Source: Bradyrhizobium sp. WSM471
Lineage (GTDB): Bacteria; Pseudomonadota; Alphaproteobacteria; Rhizobiales; Xanthobacteraceae
DNA length: 64,000 nt
Assembly (NCBI RefSeq): GCF_000244915.1
Contig: NZ_CM001442.1
Coordinates: 7,080,012-7,144,011 of the forward strand
Direction of reading: 5' to 3'
The stretch's first letter is position 1. Each line of letters opens with the position of its first letter. Position numbers and translations under genes: made by a program. Under the pieces are notes generated by a model, which made no database searches, was not told where the DNA came from, and worked only from the letters and a program-made list of their open reading frames with translations. Positions 33,783 through 43,446 of the stretch are shown here, in pieces.

Positions 33783-35402
33783 ATGAGCACGCTCCAACGG
33801 ACCGTCAATACCGCCTCCCCGGCCAATATCCCCGCTCCAGTCGCGGCCCCCGCAACGCCCGCCGTCTCGGCCAAGACCTGGATCGCCGTGATCGGCGCGA
33901 CGCTCGGCGCCTTCATGGCGGTGCTGAACATCCAGATCGTCAATGCCTCGCTCGCCGATATCCAGGGCGCGATAGGCGCCGGCATCGATGACGGCGGCTG
34001 GATCTCGACCTCCTATCTGATCGCGGAGATCGTGGTGATCCCGCTCTCGGGCTGGCTGGCGCAGGTGTTCTCGATCCGCATCTATCTCCTCACCAACGCG
34101 GTCCTGTTCCTGGTCCTGTCGGCCGCCTGTGCTCTGGCGCAGGATCTGCCGCAGATGATCGTGCTGCGCGCAGTGCAAGGTTTTACCGGCGGCGTGCTGA
34201 TTCCGATGGCGTTCACGCTGATTATCACGCTCTTGCCGCGCGCCAAGCAACCCGTGGGCCTTGCGCTGTTCGCGCTGTCGGCGACGTTCGCGCCCGCGAT
34301 CGGCCCGACCATCGGCGGCTATCTCACCGAGAATTTTGGCTGGCAATACATCTTCTACGTCAACGTTGTCCCCGGCGCGATCATGATCGGCATGCTCTGG
34401 TACGCGCTGGATGCAAAGCCCATGAAGCTGTCGCTGCTGCGCGACGGTGACTGGGCCGGCATCATCACCATGGCGATCGGACTGTCGGCACTGCAGACCG
34501 TGCTCGAGGAAGGCAACAAGGACGACTGGTTCGGCTCGCCCTTCATCGTCAAGCTGTCCGTCATCGCGGCCGTGGCGCTGACCGCCTTCCTGATCATCGA
34601 GCTGACCGTGAAGAAGCCACTCCTGAATCTGCGACTGCTGGTCCGCCGCAATTTCGGCTTCGGCATGCTCGCGAATTTCCTGCTGGGAATCGCGCTCTAC
34701 GGCTCGGTGTTCATCCTGCCGCAATATCTGGCCCGCATCCAGGGTTACAATGCCGAGCAGATCGGCATGGTGCTGGCATGGACCGGCCTGCCGCAGCTCC
34801 TGCTGATCCCCATGGTGCCGCGGCTGATGCAGAAGCTCGATGCGCGGCTCATCATCGGCGTCGGCTTCGTCCTGTTCGCGGCCTCCAACTTCATGAACAT
34901 CACCATGACCGGCAACTATGCCGCCGATCAATTGCTCTGGCCCAACGTGGTTCGTGCGATCGGCCAGGCGCTGGTGATGGCGCCGCTATCTGCGGTGGCG
35001 ACCGCGGGCATCGAGCCGGAGAACGCGGGCTCAGCCTCCGGCCTCTTCAACATGATGCGCAATCTCGGCGGTGCCGTCGGGATCGCGTTGTTACAGACCT
35101 TGCTAACCAAGCGCGAGCAGTATCACTCAAACGTTCTGATGCAGTCGGTCTCGCTGTTCGAGCAGGCGACGCGGACACGGCTGGAACAGCTCACCCAATA
35201 CTTCGTCAATCACGGCATTCTCGACCGGGCGGATGCATCGCATCGCGCCTATGTCGCGATCGGCCACATCGTGCAGAAGCAGGCCTATATCCTTGCCTTC
35301 AGCGACACCTTCTATCTGCTCGGCGTGGCACTGATCGTCGCGCTGTTCGCCACCCTCTTCCTGAAGAAGGCCGGCCACGCCTCGGCCGGCGGCGCCCACT
35401 GA
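33783..35402 (+). CDS. DHA2-family multidrug efflux MFS transporter (EmrB-like)
   Basis: A 539-residue MFS transporter with 14 predicted helices, the DHA2 group. Visible are the family start segment GATLGAFMAVLNIQIVNASL, the motif A/C parts (RAVQGFTGGVLIP, APAIGPTIGGYLTENFGWQYIFYVNVVPG) and NMMRNLGGAVGIALLQTLL near the end. It would expel amphiphilic compounds with the EmrA-like partner. An own operator repeats the emrA operator, so it may also be transcribed separately. Confidence 0.93.
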   Translation: MSTLQRTVNTASPANIPAPVAAPATPAVSAKTWIAVIGATLGAFMAVLNIQIVNASLADIQGAIGAGIDDGGWISTSYLIAEIVVIPLSGWLAQVFSIRIYLLTNAVLFLVLSAACALAQDLPQMIVLRAVQGFTGGVLIPMAFTLIITLLPRAKQPVGLALFALSATFAPAIGPTIGGYLTENFGWQYIFYVNVVPGAIMIGMLWYALDAKPMKLSLLRDGDWAGIITMAIGLSALQTVLEEGNKDDWFGSPFIVKLSVIAAVALTAFLIIELTVKKPLLNLRLLVRRNFGFGMLANFLLGIALYGSVFILPQYLARIQGYNAEQIGMVLAWTGLPQLLLIPMVPRLMQKLDARLIIGVGFVLFAASNFMNITMTGNYAADQLLWPNVVRAIGQALVMAPLSAVATAGIEPENAGSASGLFNMMRNLGGAVGIALLQTLLTKREQYHSNVLMQSVSLFEQATRTRLEQLTQYFVNHGILDRADASHRAYVAIGHIVQKQAYILAFSDTFYLLGVALIVALFATLFLKKAGHASAGGAH

Positions 35403-35431
35403 CGTCAACCCAGCAAGCAAGGAGAACGACC

Positions 35432-35893
35432 ATGAAACCCCGCATGAATTTCTATCAGGCCGCACCCGACACGATGAAAGCGCTGATGGCACTGGAAGAG
35501 CAGATCCAGTCGACCGGCCTGGAGAAATCGCTGATCGAGCTCGTCAAGATCCGCGCGTCGCAGATCAACGGCTGCGCCTTCTGCATCAATATGCACACCG
35601 AGGACGCCCGCAAGCGCGGCGAGACCGAGCAGCGCATCTATCTGCTCAACGCCTGGCGCGAGTCTCCGCTCTACACCGACCGCGAGCGCGCGGCGCTGGC
35701 CTGGACCGAATCAGTGACGCTGATCTCCGAGACGCATGCACCTGATGACGTCTACGAGCAGGTCCGCGCGCAATTCTCCGATGCGGAGACGGTGAACCTG
35801 ACCATGCTGATCGGCGCCATCAATGCCTGGAACAGAATCGCGATCGCGTTCCGTGCGGTTCATCCGGTGAAGGTGAAGGCATCGGTGGCGTGA
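35432..35893 (+). CDS. carboxymuconolactone decarboxylase/AhpD-like protein
   Basis: A 153-residue protein of the CMD/AhpD fold, often linked to peroxide or alkylhydroperoxide handling. The redox centre is NGCAFCINMHTEDA, with C-x2-C and the downstream His typical of AhpD-type proteins. RASQING and the final IGAINAWNRIAIAFR match the family. It follows the efflux pump by 29 bases and is preceded by GGAGAACGACC, so it is probably cotranscribed. A link between efflux and redox stress is inferred. Confidence 0.92.
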   Translation: MKPRMNFYQAAPDTMKALMALEEQIQSTGLEKSLIELVKIRASQINGCAFCINMHTEDARKRGETEQRIYLLNAWRESPLYTDRERAALAWTESVTLISETHAPDDVYEQVRAQFSDAETVNLTMLIGAINAWNRIAIAFRAVHPVKVKASVA

Positions 35894-35934
35894 GGTGCTG
35901 ACGCATGAGGCCAAACTGCCTCAATACATTCGAC

Positions 35935-36038
35935 TGTCATGCCCCGGCTCGACCGGGGCATCCAGTACGCCGCGGCTTCTCAAGTCCAGCACTCCCGTCA
36001 CGGAGTACTGGATCGCCCGGTCAAGCCGGGCGATGACA
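35935..36038. repeat. GTCATGCCCCGG-type long dyad repeat
   Basis: The left arm TGTCATGCCCCGGCTCGACC and the right arm ending GGTCAAGCCGGGCGATGACA pair over more than 30 bases, each arm with its own inner hairpin. It sits between the convergent AhpD-like and aminotransferase genes, where it may end transcripts from both sides. Confidence 0.75.
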
Positions 36039-36051
36039 CCGAGCGTGTGGC

Positions 36052-36912
36052 TTAAACCGCCGTCGCCTTGGCGAACTCCACGTAGATCTCGCGCAGCCGC
36101 ATCGCCATCGGGCCGGGCTTGCCATCGCCGACCTTCTTGCCGTCGATCGCAACCACCGGCTGGACGAACAGCGATGCCGAGGTGGCAAAGGCTTCCTTGG
36201 CGGCGAGCGCCTCGGCGACCGTGAAGGAACGCTCCTCGATGCGGAGCTGACGCTCTTCCGCCAGCGCCACCACCGCCTTGCGGGTGCAGCCCGGCAGGAT
36301 CGCGTTGGAATTCTTGCGGGTCACGATGACGTCGTCCTTGGTGAGAATGAACGCCGAGGACGAGCCGCCTTCGGTGACGTAGCCGTCTTCCAGCATCCAG
36401 GCTTCGCCCGCGCCGGCCTCGGCCGCGGCCTGCTTCGCCAGCACTTGCGCGAGCAGTGCCACGCTCTTGATGTCGCGCCGCTCCCAGCGGATGTCGGGCA
36501 CGGTGATCACGTTGATACCGGTCTTGGCCGAGGCTGCGTTGATGATGTCCTTCTCCGACGTGAACATCACCAGGCTCGACTTGACGTCGCCCTTGGGAAA
36601 GGCGAAGTCGCGGCCCTTGTCGGCGCCGCGGGTGACCTGGAGATAGACGAGGCCGTTCTCGACCTTGTTGCGCGCGATCAGCTCCTTCTGGAGTTCGGTG
36701 ATGCGCTCGACCGTCTCGGGCAGCTTCAGCCGGATCTCGCCGACCGAGCGCTCCAACCGCGTCAAATGCGAGGCATTGTCGATCAGCTTGCCGTCGAGCA
36801 CGGCCGAGACCTCATAGATACCGTCGGCAAACAGGAAGCCGCGATCGAGGACCGAAATTTTGGCGTCCGAGAGCGGGACGAATGAGCCGTTGACATAGGC
36901 GATCGGATCCAA
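36052..36912 (-). CDS. class IV aminotransferase, D-amino acid type
   Basis: A 286-residue PLP-dependent fold-type IV aminotransferase. Start segment YVNGSFVPLSDAKISVLDRGFLFADGIYE is the D-amino acid aminotransferase hallmark. The lysine is in RRDIKSVALLAQVLAKQAA (Lys149) and EGGSSSAFILTKDD holds the glutamate and phosphate-binding residues. It would interconvert D-amino acids and 2-oxoacids. The start is TTG, with AGGAGACC upstream. It lies beside the amino acid ABC transporter genes but is separated by a repeat. Confidence 0.92.
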   Translation of the reverse strand: MDPIAYVNGSFVPLSDAKISVLDRGFLFADGIYEVSAVLDGKLIDNASHLTRLERSVGEIRLKLPETVERITELQKELIARNKVENGLVYLQVTRGADKGRDFAFPKGDVKSSLVMFTSEKDIINAASAKTGINVITVPDIRWERRDIKSVALLAQVLAKQAAAEAGAGEAWMLEDGYVTEGGSSSAFILTKDDVIVTRKNSNAILPGCTRKAVVALAEERQLRIEERSFTVAEALAAKEAFATSASLFVQPVVAIDGKKVGDGKPGPMAMRLREIYVEFAKATAV

Positions 36913-36982
36913 GGCAGGTCTCCTGGGGGAAAAGATTTTGTGCGCTTATACGCCAGTTGCCGCGGCCGATCACCCCTCTATT

Positions 36983-37106
36983 CGTCATTCCGGGGCGGCG
37001 CGAAGCGACGAGCTTTGATGCGCAATTGCGCATCTGAGAATCCATAACCACCAGTCGGGGATATGGATTCCCGGACCGCGCCAAGAGGCGCGTCCCGGAG
37101 TGACGA
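36983..37106. repeat. GTCATTCCGGGG-type long dyad repeat
   Basis: The arms CGTCATTCCGGGGCGGCGCG and its loose complement ending CGCGTCCCGGAGTGACG are 124 bases apart in total, with an inner palindrome TGCGCAATTGCGCA. It fills most of the 199-base space between the aminotransferase and the ATP-binding gene of the transporter. Confidence 0.75.
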
Positions 37107-37111
37107 CAGGA

Positions 37112-37843
37112 TTAATGCGACAGAATTTTCGATAAGAACTTCTGCGCGCGGTCGCTGCGGGGCTTGCCGAAGAAATCGTCCTTGGGGGCGTCCTCGACGA
37201 TCTCGCCGCGGTCCATGAAGATCACGCGGTTTGCGACCTTGCGGGCAAAGCCCATCTCGTGGGTGACTACCATCATGGTCATGCCCTCATGGGCGAGGTC
37301 CACCATGACGTCGAGCACCTCGCTCACCATTTCGGGGTCGAGCGCCGAGGTCGGCTCGTCGAACAGCATGACAATGGGATCCATTGCGAGCGCGCGAGCG
37401 ATCGCCACCCGCTGTTGCTGGCCACCGGACAGGTTCGCGGGATACTTTTGCGCCTGTTCCTTCAGGCCGACGCGCTCCAGCAGTTGCATGCCTTTTGCCA
37501 GCGCCTTGTCGCGCGACCGGTCGAGCACCTTCTGCTGTGCGAGACAGAGATTATCGATGATCTTCAGATGCGGAAACAGCTCGAAGTGCTGAAACACCAT
37601 GCCGACACGCGAGCGCAGCTTGGGCAGATTGGTCTTGGGATCGTTGACCTTGGTGCCATCGACGCTGATGTCGCCTTTCTGGAACGGTTCCAGCGCGTTG
37701 ACGCATTTGATCAGGGTCGACTTGCCTGATCCCGACGGGCCGCAGACCACGACCACCTCGCCCTTGGAGACGCTCGTGGTGCAGTCGGTCAGCACCTGGA
37801 AGCTCGGGCTGTACCATTTGTCGACGTGGCTGATCTCGATCAT
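37112..37843 (-). CDS. polar amino acid ABC transporter, ATP-binding protein
   Basis: A 243-residue ATPase of the GlnQ/AapP type. Walker A is [12 protein letters not shown], the signature is [17 protein letters not shown], Walker B is [15 protein letters not shown] and the H-loop is [10 protein letters not shown] longer frame upstream lies across the permease gene and is not used. It is the last gene of the leftward set of binding protein and two permeases. Confidence 0.94.
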   Translation of the reverse strand: MIEISHVDKWYSPSFQVLTDCTTSVSKGEVVVVCGPSGSGKSTLIKCVNALEPFQKGDISVDGTKVNDPKTNLPKLRSRVGMVFQHFELFPHLKIIDNLCLAQQKVLDRSRDKALAKGMQLLERVGLKEQAQKYPANLSGGQQQRVAIARALAMDPIVMLFDEPTSALDPEMVSEVLDVMVDLAHEGMTMMVVTHEMGFARKVANRVIFMDRGEIVEDAPKDDFFGKPRSDRAQKFLSKILSH

Positions 37844-37851
37844 GACAGACT

Positions 37852-38544
37852 CTATCGAATGATGGCGATGCGCGCCTGCAGGCGGCGAACGCCGAAGGAC
37901 GCAACACAGGAAATGGTGAAGTAGACGATTGCTGCGAACAGATACATTTCGACCAGACGGCCGTCGCGCTGCGCGACCTTGCTTGCCGCACCGAGGAAAT
38001 CGGTGATCGACAGCACGTAGACCAGGGAGGTGTCCTGGAACAGCACGATGGTCTGCGTGATCAGGACCGGCAGCATGTTGCGGAAGGCCTGCGGCAGCAC
38101 AACGTAGCGCATGGTCTGGGCGTAGGTCAGGCCAAGCGCATTGGCTGCGGCCGGCTGGCCGCGCGAGATCGACTGGATGCCGGCACGCATGATCTCGGAG
38201 AAGTATGCGGCCTCGAACATGATGAAGGTGATGAGCGAGGATGCGAACGCGCCGACGCTGATCGGGCGCGACGCGCCGGTCACCCACTGCCCGATATAGG
38301 GCACCAGGAAGTAGAACCAGAAGATCACCAGCACCAGCGGCAGCGATCGCATGAAGTCGACATAGATCCCGGCGATGCGGCCCAGGATCTTGAAGCCCGA
38401 CAGCCGCATCAGCGCGATGGCCGTGCCGAAGATCAGGCCGCCGAGCGCCGCAAGCCCCGTGAGCATCAGCGTGAACGTCATGCCCTCGTAAAACAGATAG
38501 GGCAGTGCGCGACGGATAACCTCGAAATCGAAATTGCTGAACAT
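37852..38544 (-). CDS. amino acid ABC transporter permease
   Basis: A 230-residue permease of the HisM/GltK family, with about five membrane helices. The EAA-loop reads [28 protein letters not shown], and [17 protein letters not shown] is typical. It lies 8 bases from the ATPase gene and 4 bases from the next permease, so these are tightly coupled. A start ATG at 38544 has GGGGAAATAG upstream. Confidence 0.93.
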   Translation of the reverse strand: MFSNFDFEVIRRALPYLFYEGMTFTLMLTGLAALGGLIFGTAIALMRLSGFKILGRIAGIYVDFMRSLPLVLVIFWFYFLVPYIGQWVTGASRPISVGAFASSLITFIMFEAAYFSEIMRAGIQSISRGQPAAANALGLTYAQTMRYVVLPQAFRNMLPVLITQTIVLFQDTSLVYVLSITDFLGAASKVAQRDGRLVEMYLFAAIVYFTISCVASFGVRRLQARIAIIR

Positions 38545-38548
38545 GGTG

Positions 38549-39280
38549 CTATTTCCCCGTGATGTAGCCGGGGATCGCGACGTAGCGCTCGAGAAAGCGC
38601 ATTGCGGTCACGACGACGGCGTTGACGAGGAGATAGAGAAGGGTCGCGGCCGTGAAGGCCTCGAACACCTGGAACGAGAATTCCTGCATCGAGCGCGCCT
38701 GTCCGGTCAACTCAAGCAAGCCGATGGTGATGGCCACAGCCGTGTTCTTGATGGTGTTGAGGAACTCGGACGTCAGCGGCGGCAGGATGATGCGGAACGC
38801 CATCGGCAGCAAAATGTAGCGATAAGCCTGCAAAGTCGTCAGGCCGAGCGCGGTCGCCGCCATCTTCTGCCCGCGCGGGAGCGATCCGATGCCGGCCTGC
38901 AACTGCACGGCGACGCGCGCCGACATGAAGAACCCGATGCCGATCGCGGCCGTCCAGAACGGCGCATTCGGCAGCTGCTTCAGCCAGAGGCCGGCAGCTC
39001 TCGGCAGCAGTTCCGGCAGCACGAAGAACCACAGGAAGAGCTGCACCAGCAGCGGCATGTTGCGGAAGAATTCGACATAGGCAAAGCCGAACCAGTACGC
39101 CCCCTTCGACGGCAGCGTGCGCATCACGCCGACGATCGATCCGGTGATCAGTGCAATGATCCAGGCGAGCGCACCCGTCTTGAGGGTCAGCACCAAGCCC
39201 GACAACAGCATGTCGAGATAGGTGCCGGTCCCCATCGGGTTCGGCTGGAAAAAGATTCCCCAGTTCCAGTTATAGTTCAC
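38549..39280 (-). CDS. amino acid ABC transporter permease
   Basis: A 243-residue permease of the GltJ type with five to six hydrophobic segments. The EAA loop appears as ATALGLTTLQAYRYILLPMAFRIILPPLTSEFLNTIKNT. The N-terminal YNWNWGIFFQP is typical of glutamate/aspartate permeases. The start codon is GTG. A strong hairpin separates it from the binding-protein gene, which probably lowers its expression relative to that gene. Confidence 0.93.
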   Translation of the reverse strand: MNYNWNWGIFFQPNPMGTGTYLDMLLSGLVLTLKTGALAWIIALITGSIVGVMRTLPSKGAYWFGFAYVEFFRNMPLLVQLFLWFFVLPELLPRAAGLWLKQLPNAPFWTAAIGIGFFMSARVAVQLQAGIGSLPRGQKMAATALGLTTLQAYRYILLPMAFRIILPPLTSEFLNTIKNTAVAITIGLLELTGQARSMQEFSFQVFEAFTAATLLYLLVNAVVVTAMRFLERYVAIPGYITGK

Positions 39281-39332
39281 GTGTCCCCCGCGCGAACGCG
39301 CCAGCCATCGATGTCCCAGCGCCTATGCAAAT

Positions 39333-39364
39333 GTCCGGCCACCTTGGAGTCAAGATGGCCGGAC
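39333..39364 (-). terminator. hairpin between binding-protein and permease genes
   Basis: GTCCGGCCA and TGGCCGGAC form a 9-bp GC-rich stem with additional CTT/AAG pairing. It sits in the 115-base gap after the binding-protein gene. There is no long T tract, so it is a partial terminator or an mRNA-protecting hairpin, as often seen after binding-protein genes. Confidence 0.55.
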
Positions 39365-39395
39365 ACGATCCGGATCGAAAGATCGCGGTTGTAGC

Positions 39396-40307
39396 TTACT
39401 TATAATCGTCCGGGTTCGGCGAGTCCGTCGGCTTGGCAAATTCGTTCTTCAGCTCGGCCGAGATCGGCGTGTTGAGATTCAGGCCCTTCGGCGGGATCTT
39501 CTGCGTGAACCACTTGTCGTAGATCTTCTGGCCCTCGCCGGAGGTGTAGAGCGCAGCTGTCGCCGCGTCGACAACCTTCTTGAAGGCCGCGTCGTCCTTG
39601 CGCAGCATGATGCCGTAGGGCTCAGGCTTGGAGAACGCGTCCTTGGAGATGACGTAGTCAGCGGGCGACTTCGAGCCGGCAACGAGGCTCGCGAGCAGGA
39701 TGTCATCCATCACGAAAGCCACAGCGCGGTCGGTCTCGACCATCAGGAAGGCTTCGGCGTGGTCCTTGGCCGGGATGATGTTTGCGCCGAGGCTTTTTGC
39801 AACATTGGCCTCGGTGAGCTGCTTGATGTTGGTGGTGCCGGCGGTCGAGACCACCGTCTTGCCCTTGAGATCGTCGATCGCCTTCAGGCCGCTCGACTTC
39901 TTGAACACGTAGCGGCTGGCGGTCAAATAATGGGTGTTGGTGAAGGCGACCTGCTTCTGGCGCTCGGCATTGTTGGTGGTCGAGCCGCATTCGAGGTCGA
40001 TGGTGCCGTTCGCCATCAGCGGAATACGCGTCGCCGAGGTCACCGGGTTGAGCTTGACCTCGAGCTTGTCGAGCTTGAGCTCCTTCTTCACGGCGTCGAC
40101 GATCTTGTAGCAGATGTCCATCGCGAAGCCGATGGGCTTCTGGTTGTCGTCGAGATAAGAGAACGGGATCGAGGAGTCGCGGAAGCCGAGCGTAATGGCG
40201 CCGGTGTCCTTGATGTTCTTCAGCGTACCGGTCAGCTCCTCGGCCCCGGCCTGGCTGACGGCGAAGGTCGCGGCGAGCGCGAGGCCGATGCTACGGAAAT
40301 GTTTCAC
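39396..40307 (-). CDS. glutamate/aspartate-type ABC transporter substrate-binding protein
   Basis: A 303-residue periplasmic solute-binding protein of family 3. The signal peptide VKHFRSIGLALAATFAVSQAGAEE is followed by TLKNIKDTGAITLGFRDSSIPFSYLDDNQKPIGFAMDICYKIVDAV. The cluster IDLECGSTTNNAERQKQVAFTNTHY matches GltI-like proteins. The start is GTG at 40307 because a GGGGACC site precedes it; an upstream in-frame start lacks a signal peptide. It heads the transporter operon. Confidence 0.93.
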   Translation of the reverse strand: MKHFRSIGLALAATFAVSQAGAEELTGTLKNIKDTGAITLGFRDSSIPFSYLDDNQKPIGFAMDICYKIVDAVKKELKLDKLEVKLNPVTSATRIPLMANGTIDLECGSTTNNAERQKQVAFTNTHYLTASRYVFKKSSGLKAIDDLKGKTVVSTAGTTNIKQLTEANVAKSLGANIIPAKDHAEAFLMVETDRAVAFVMDDILLASLVAGSKSPADYVISKDAFSKPEPYGIMLRKDDAAFKKVVDAATAALYTSGEGQKIYDKWFTQKIPPKGLNLNTPISAELKNEFAKPTDSPNPDDYK

Positions 40308-40406
40308 TTTTTGGTCCCCTTTCAGGATGATGCCGGCGGGATGCAAGCACAAATTGGATTGGAATAGAATGTGACTTTTGGCTGGATCACGGCTCCGGTT
40401 AACGGC

Positions 40407-41816
40407 TCAGGCCGGCGGGCGCGTTAGCGGGCTTGTTAGCGCGCTTGGCAATTCCCCGAGATCCCAGAACAGGCCGGCCATCACCGTCAAGGCCTCTTCG
40501 GTCAATGGCAGCAGGATGTGCTCATTGGGCGCATGCTGGGAGCAGCCGGGATAGGAGTGCGGCACCCAGATCGTCGGCAGGCCCAATATCTCGGAAAACA
40601 CGTCATTGGGCAGCGAGCCGCCGAAATTCGGCAGCACGGCCGGCGGCTTGCCTGTGGTCTCCTTCACCGAATTCGCCGCCCATGTGATCCAGGGGCTATC
40701 GAAATCGGTGCGCGATGCCGCGAAGCTCTGTGCGGCCCGCACTTCGACCATCGGAAAACCCCTTTCGACCAGGTGCGCACGGACGGCTTCGATCAGGCCG
40801 TCGACCTTGGTGCCGACCACGAAACGCAGTTGCAGCACGGCATTGGCGTGGCCGGGAATGGCGTTGGCCGGCTTCTCGATATTGCCCGACGACATCGCCA
40901 GCACTTCGAGCGTGTTCCAGGCATAGAGCCGCTCGGCCGCCGAAAGACCCTCCTCGCCCCAATTCTCGGCCAACGCCGGCTCGTCCTCGGTCGGCACCAC
41001 CTGCACGTCCGCAAGATAGCTGCGGATCTGGTTGGTGAGGCGCGGCGGCTTCAGCGCGTCCAGCTGAAGGCGGCCGTGGCCGTCGACCAGTGTCGAGATC
41101 GCGTTGACCAGAATGGTCGCGGGGTTGGCGAGCACGCCGCCCCAATTGCCGGAGTGATGGCCGCCGTCGCGAAGGTTCACATCGAGATGAATGCGGATGC
41201 CGCCACGGCAGCCGAGGAACAGGGTCGGACGGTCGGCGGACAGGCGCGGCCCGTCGGAGGCCATGAACAGATCGGACTTGAGCGCATCGCGATTGAGATC
41301 GCAGATCTTGCCAAGATCCGGCGAGCCGATCTCCTCGCCCATCTCAAGGATGAACTTGGCGTTGAAGCCGAGCCTGCCGCCGCGGGCCTCGCGCACCGCG
41401 CGAAGCGCGGCCATGTTGATGCTGTGCTGGCCCTTGTTGTCGGCGGTGCCGCGGCCGTAGACACGCGTGCCCGAAACCGTGGTGCGCCAGGGATCGCGGC
41501 CGTCGCGCCACTCGCTTTCCATGCCGTCGACGACATCGCCATGGCCGTAGATCAGCACGGTCGGCGCCGTCTCGCTCTCGTGGTGCTCGGCGAACAGGAA
41601 CGGCGCCTTGCCGCTGGGAGATTCGATCATCCGGCTTTCGAAATCGAGCGCGGCAAAAGCGGGCACCATCTCCTGTTCCAGATAGGCGCGCAGCTCGACA
41701 CTCCGGTTCGGATTCTGGCTCTCGGTCCGGTAGGCGACGCGGCGGTCGAGTTCGGCGAGGAACGCGCCGGACTTGAAATCGTCGCGGGCGCGGGCGATGG
41801 CATCGGCTCTGGTCAT
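40407..41816 (-). CDS. M20-family metallopeptidase
   Basis: A 469-residue zinc peptidase/deacylase of the M20 group. Metal ligands lie in VLIYGHGDVVDG (His, Asp), GRGTADNKGQ (Asp) and EMGEEIGSPD (catalytic Glu and Glu). NWGGVLANPATILVNAIS and the C-terminal HSYPGCSQHAPNEH (His ligand) fit carnosinase-type enzymes. The start at 41816 is chosen by homology; a longer frame upstream lies in intergenic sequence. It may process dipeptides or N-acyl amino acids taken up by the neighbouring transporter. Confidence 0.9.
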   Translation of the reverse strand: MTRADAIARARDDFKSGAFLAELDRRVAYRTESQNPNRSVELRAYLEQEMVPAFAALDFESRMIESPSGKAPFLFAEHHESETAPTVLIYGHGDVVDGMESEWRDGRDPWRTTVSGTRVYGRGTADNKGQHSINMAALRAVREARGGRLGFNAKFILEMGEEIGSPDLGKICDLNRDALKSDLFMASDGPRLSADRPTLFLGCRGGIRIHLDVNLRDGGHHSGNWGGVLANPATILVNAISTLVDGHGRLQLDALKPPRLTNQIRSYLADVQVVPTEDEPALAENWGEEGLSAAERLYAWNTLEVLAMSSGNIEKPANAIPGHANAVLQLRFVVGTKVDGLIEAVRAHLVERGFPMVEVRAAQSFAASRTDFDSPWITWAANSVKETTGKPPAVLPNFGGSLPNDVFSEILGLPTIWVPHSYPGCSQHAPNEHILLPLTEEALTVMAGLFWDLGELPSALTSPLTRPPA

Positions 41817-42053
41817 TATTTTCTTTTTAGGTTGCGAGGCGAAGGAGCATACCCGATACGGGGAGGCCTCCGAAAGTGGCGGGGACTTCGATAGTCTTGG
41901 GATTTCGTCCTTGCTCTCTTGAGATTGGCTTGCCAAGCGCGGCAGCGCCGCTGATTTTGGCCTTGCCAACGTCGCGCTATATGCAAGAACTTCGCCAAGT
42001 TCGGGCGCAGCTCTATCATTCGAAGAGTGCCCGGTACAGGGCGCCGGGGGACC

Positions 42054-43436
42054 ATGATGGCCAAGCAGATCAGGCTCAATGCATTTGCGATGAATTGCGT
42101 CGCACACCAATCACCGGGATTGTGGACCCATCCGCGCGACCGCACTGCCAAATATAATCGCCTGCCCTACTGGATCGATCTTGCCAAAACGCTGGAGCGC
42201 GGCCGTTTCGATGGCCTGTTCCTGGCCGACGTGCTCGGCGTCTATGACGTCTACGGCAACAGTCCTGACGCAGCCTTGCGCAATGCAGCCCAGTCGCCCT
42301 CGAACGATCCGCTGCTGCTGCTGTCGGCAATGGCCGCGGTCACGCAGAATCTCGGCTTCGGCGTCACCAGCAATCTCTCCTTCGAGCCGCCCTATCCGTT
42401 CGCGCGGCGGATGTCGACGCTCGATCATCTCACCGAGGGACGGATCGGCTGGAACGTTGTCACCGGCTATCTCGACAGCGCCGCGCGCGGCGCCGGCAAG
42501 GACAAGCAGATCGGGCACGACGACCGCTACGAGATCGCGGACGAATATATGGAGGTCGTCTACAAGCTCTGGGAAGGGAGCTGGGAGGACGACGCCGTGC
42601 TGCGCGACCGCAAGCGCGGCATCTTCACCGACCCCGCAAAGGTCCATCGCGTCAACCACGAGGGCGCGAACTACCGCATCAACAACACCATCCACCTGAG
42701 CGAGCCGTCGCCGCAGCGGACACCCGTGCTGTACCAGGCCGGCACCTCGCCGCGCGGACGGCAGTTCGCGGCACGGCACGCCGAATGCGTGTTCATGTCG
42801 GGGCCGTCGGCCAAGGTGATCGCGCCGCGCGTGTCGGCGATCCGTCAGGAGGCCGCCGCGTTCGGCCGCAATCCGGCGGAAATCCTGATGTTCTCGATGA
42901 TGACGATCATCCTCGGGCGGACCGAGGCCGAGGCGAACGAAAAATACACCGACTATCGCCGCCACATCAGCCCGGAAGGCGCGCTCGCGCTGATGTCGGG
43001 ATGGACCGGAATCGACTTCTCCGGCTACGAGCTCGATCAGCAGGTGCGCCATGTCCAGAACGACGCCGGTCGCAGCGCACTCGATAACGTCACCCGCGCC
43101 GATCCCGATCGCGTCTGGACCGTGCGCGATGTCATCGAGCATGTCGGCGTCGGCGGCGCCGGTCCCGTCGTGGTCGGCACGCCGGAGATGGTCGCGGACA
43201 AGATCGAGGCGTGGTTCGAGGCAACCGATGTCGACGGCCTCAACGTCGCCTTCGCGATCTCGCCCGGCGATTTCGAGGACATCGCCGACATGCTGGTGCC
43301 GGAGCTGACGCGGCGCGGGCGGTACAAGGCGGAATATGCCAAGGGCACGCTGCGGGAAAAGCTGTTCGGTGACGGACGTGCAAGGCTGGGCGCGCCGCAT
43401 CCGGCAGCGGGGTTCAGGGTGGGGAGAAAGGGGTAG
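42054..43436 (+). CDS. LLM-class flavin-dependent monooxygenase (second copy type)
   Basis: A 460-residue flavin monooxygenase, same family as the protein at 23449 but clearly distinct. Motifs: FDGLFLADVLGVYDVYG, RRMSTLDHLTEGRIGWNVVTGYLDSAARGAG, PVLYQAGTSPRGRQFAARHAE. The ATG at 42054 follows GGGGGACC; the adjacent ATG at 42057 cannot be excluded. No flavin reductase is beside it. Substrate unknown; relatives act on nitrilotriacetate, alkane sulphonates and dibenzothiophene sulphone. Confidence 0.92.
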   Translation: MMAKQIRLNAFAMNCVAHQSPGLWTHPRDRTAKYNRLPYWIDLAKTLERGRFDGLFLADVLGVYDVYGNSPDAALRNAAQSPSNDPLLLLSAMAAVTQNLGFGVTSNLSFEPPYPFARRMSTLDHLTEGRIGWNVVTGYLDSAARGAGKDKQIGHDDRYEIADEYMEVVYKLWEGSWEDDAVLRDRKRGIFTDPAKVHRVNHEGANYRINNTIHLSEPSPQRTPVLYQAGTSPRGRQFAARHAECVFMSGPSAKVIAPRVSAIRQEAAAFGRNPAEILMFSMMTIILGRTEAEANEKYTDYRRHISPEGALALMSGWTGIDFSGYELDQQVRHVQNDAGRSALDNVTRADPDRVWTVRDVIEHVGVGGAGPVVVGTPEMVADKIEAWFEATDVDGLNVAFAISPGDFEDIADMLVPELTRRGRYKAEYAKGTLREKLFGDGRARLGAPHPAAGFRVGRKG

Positions 43437-43446
43437 CGCCACCGCA

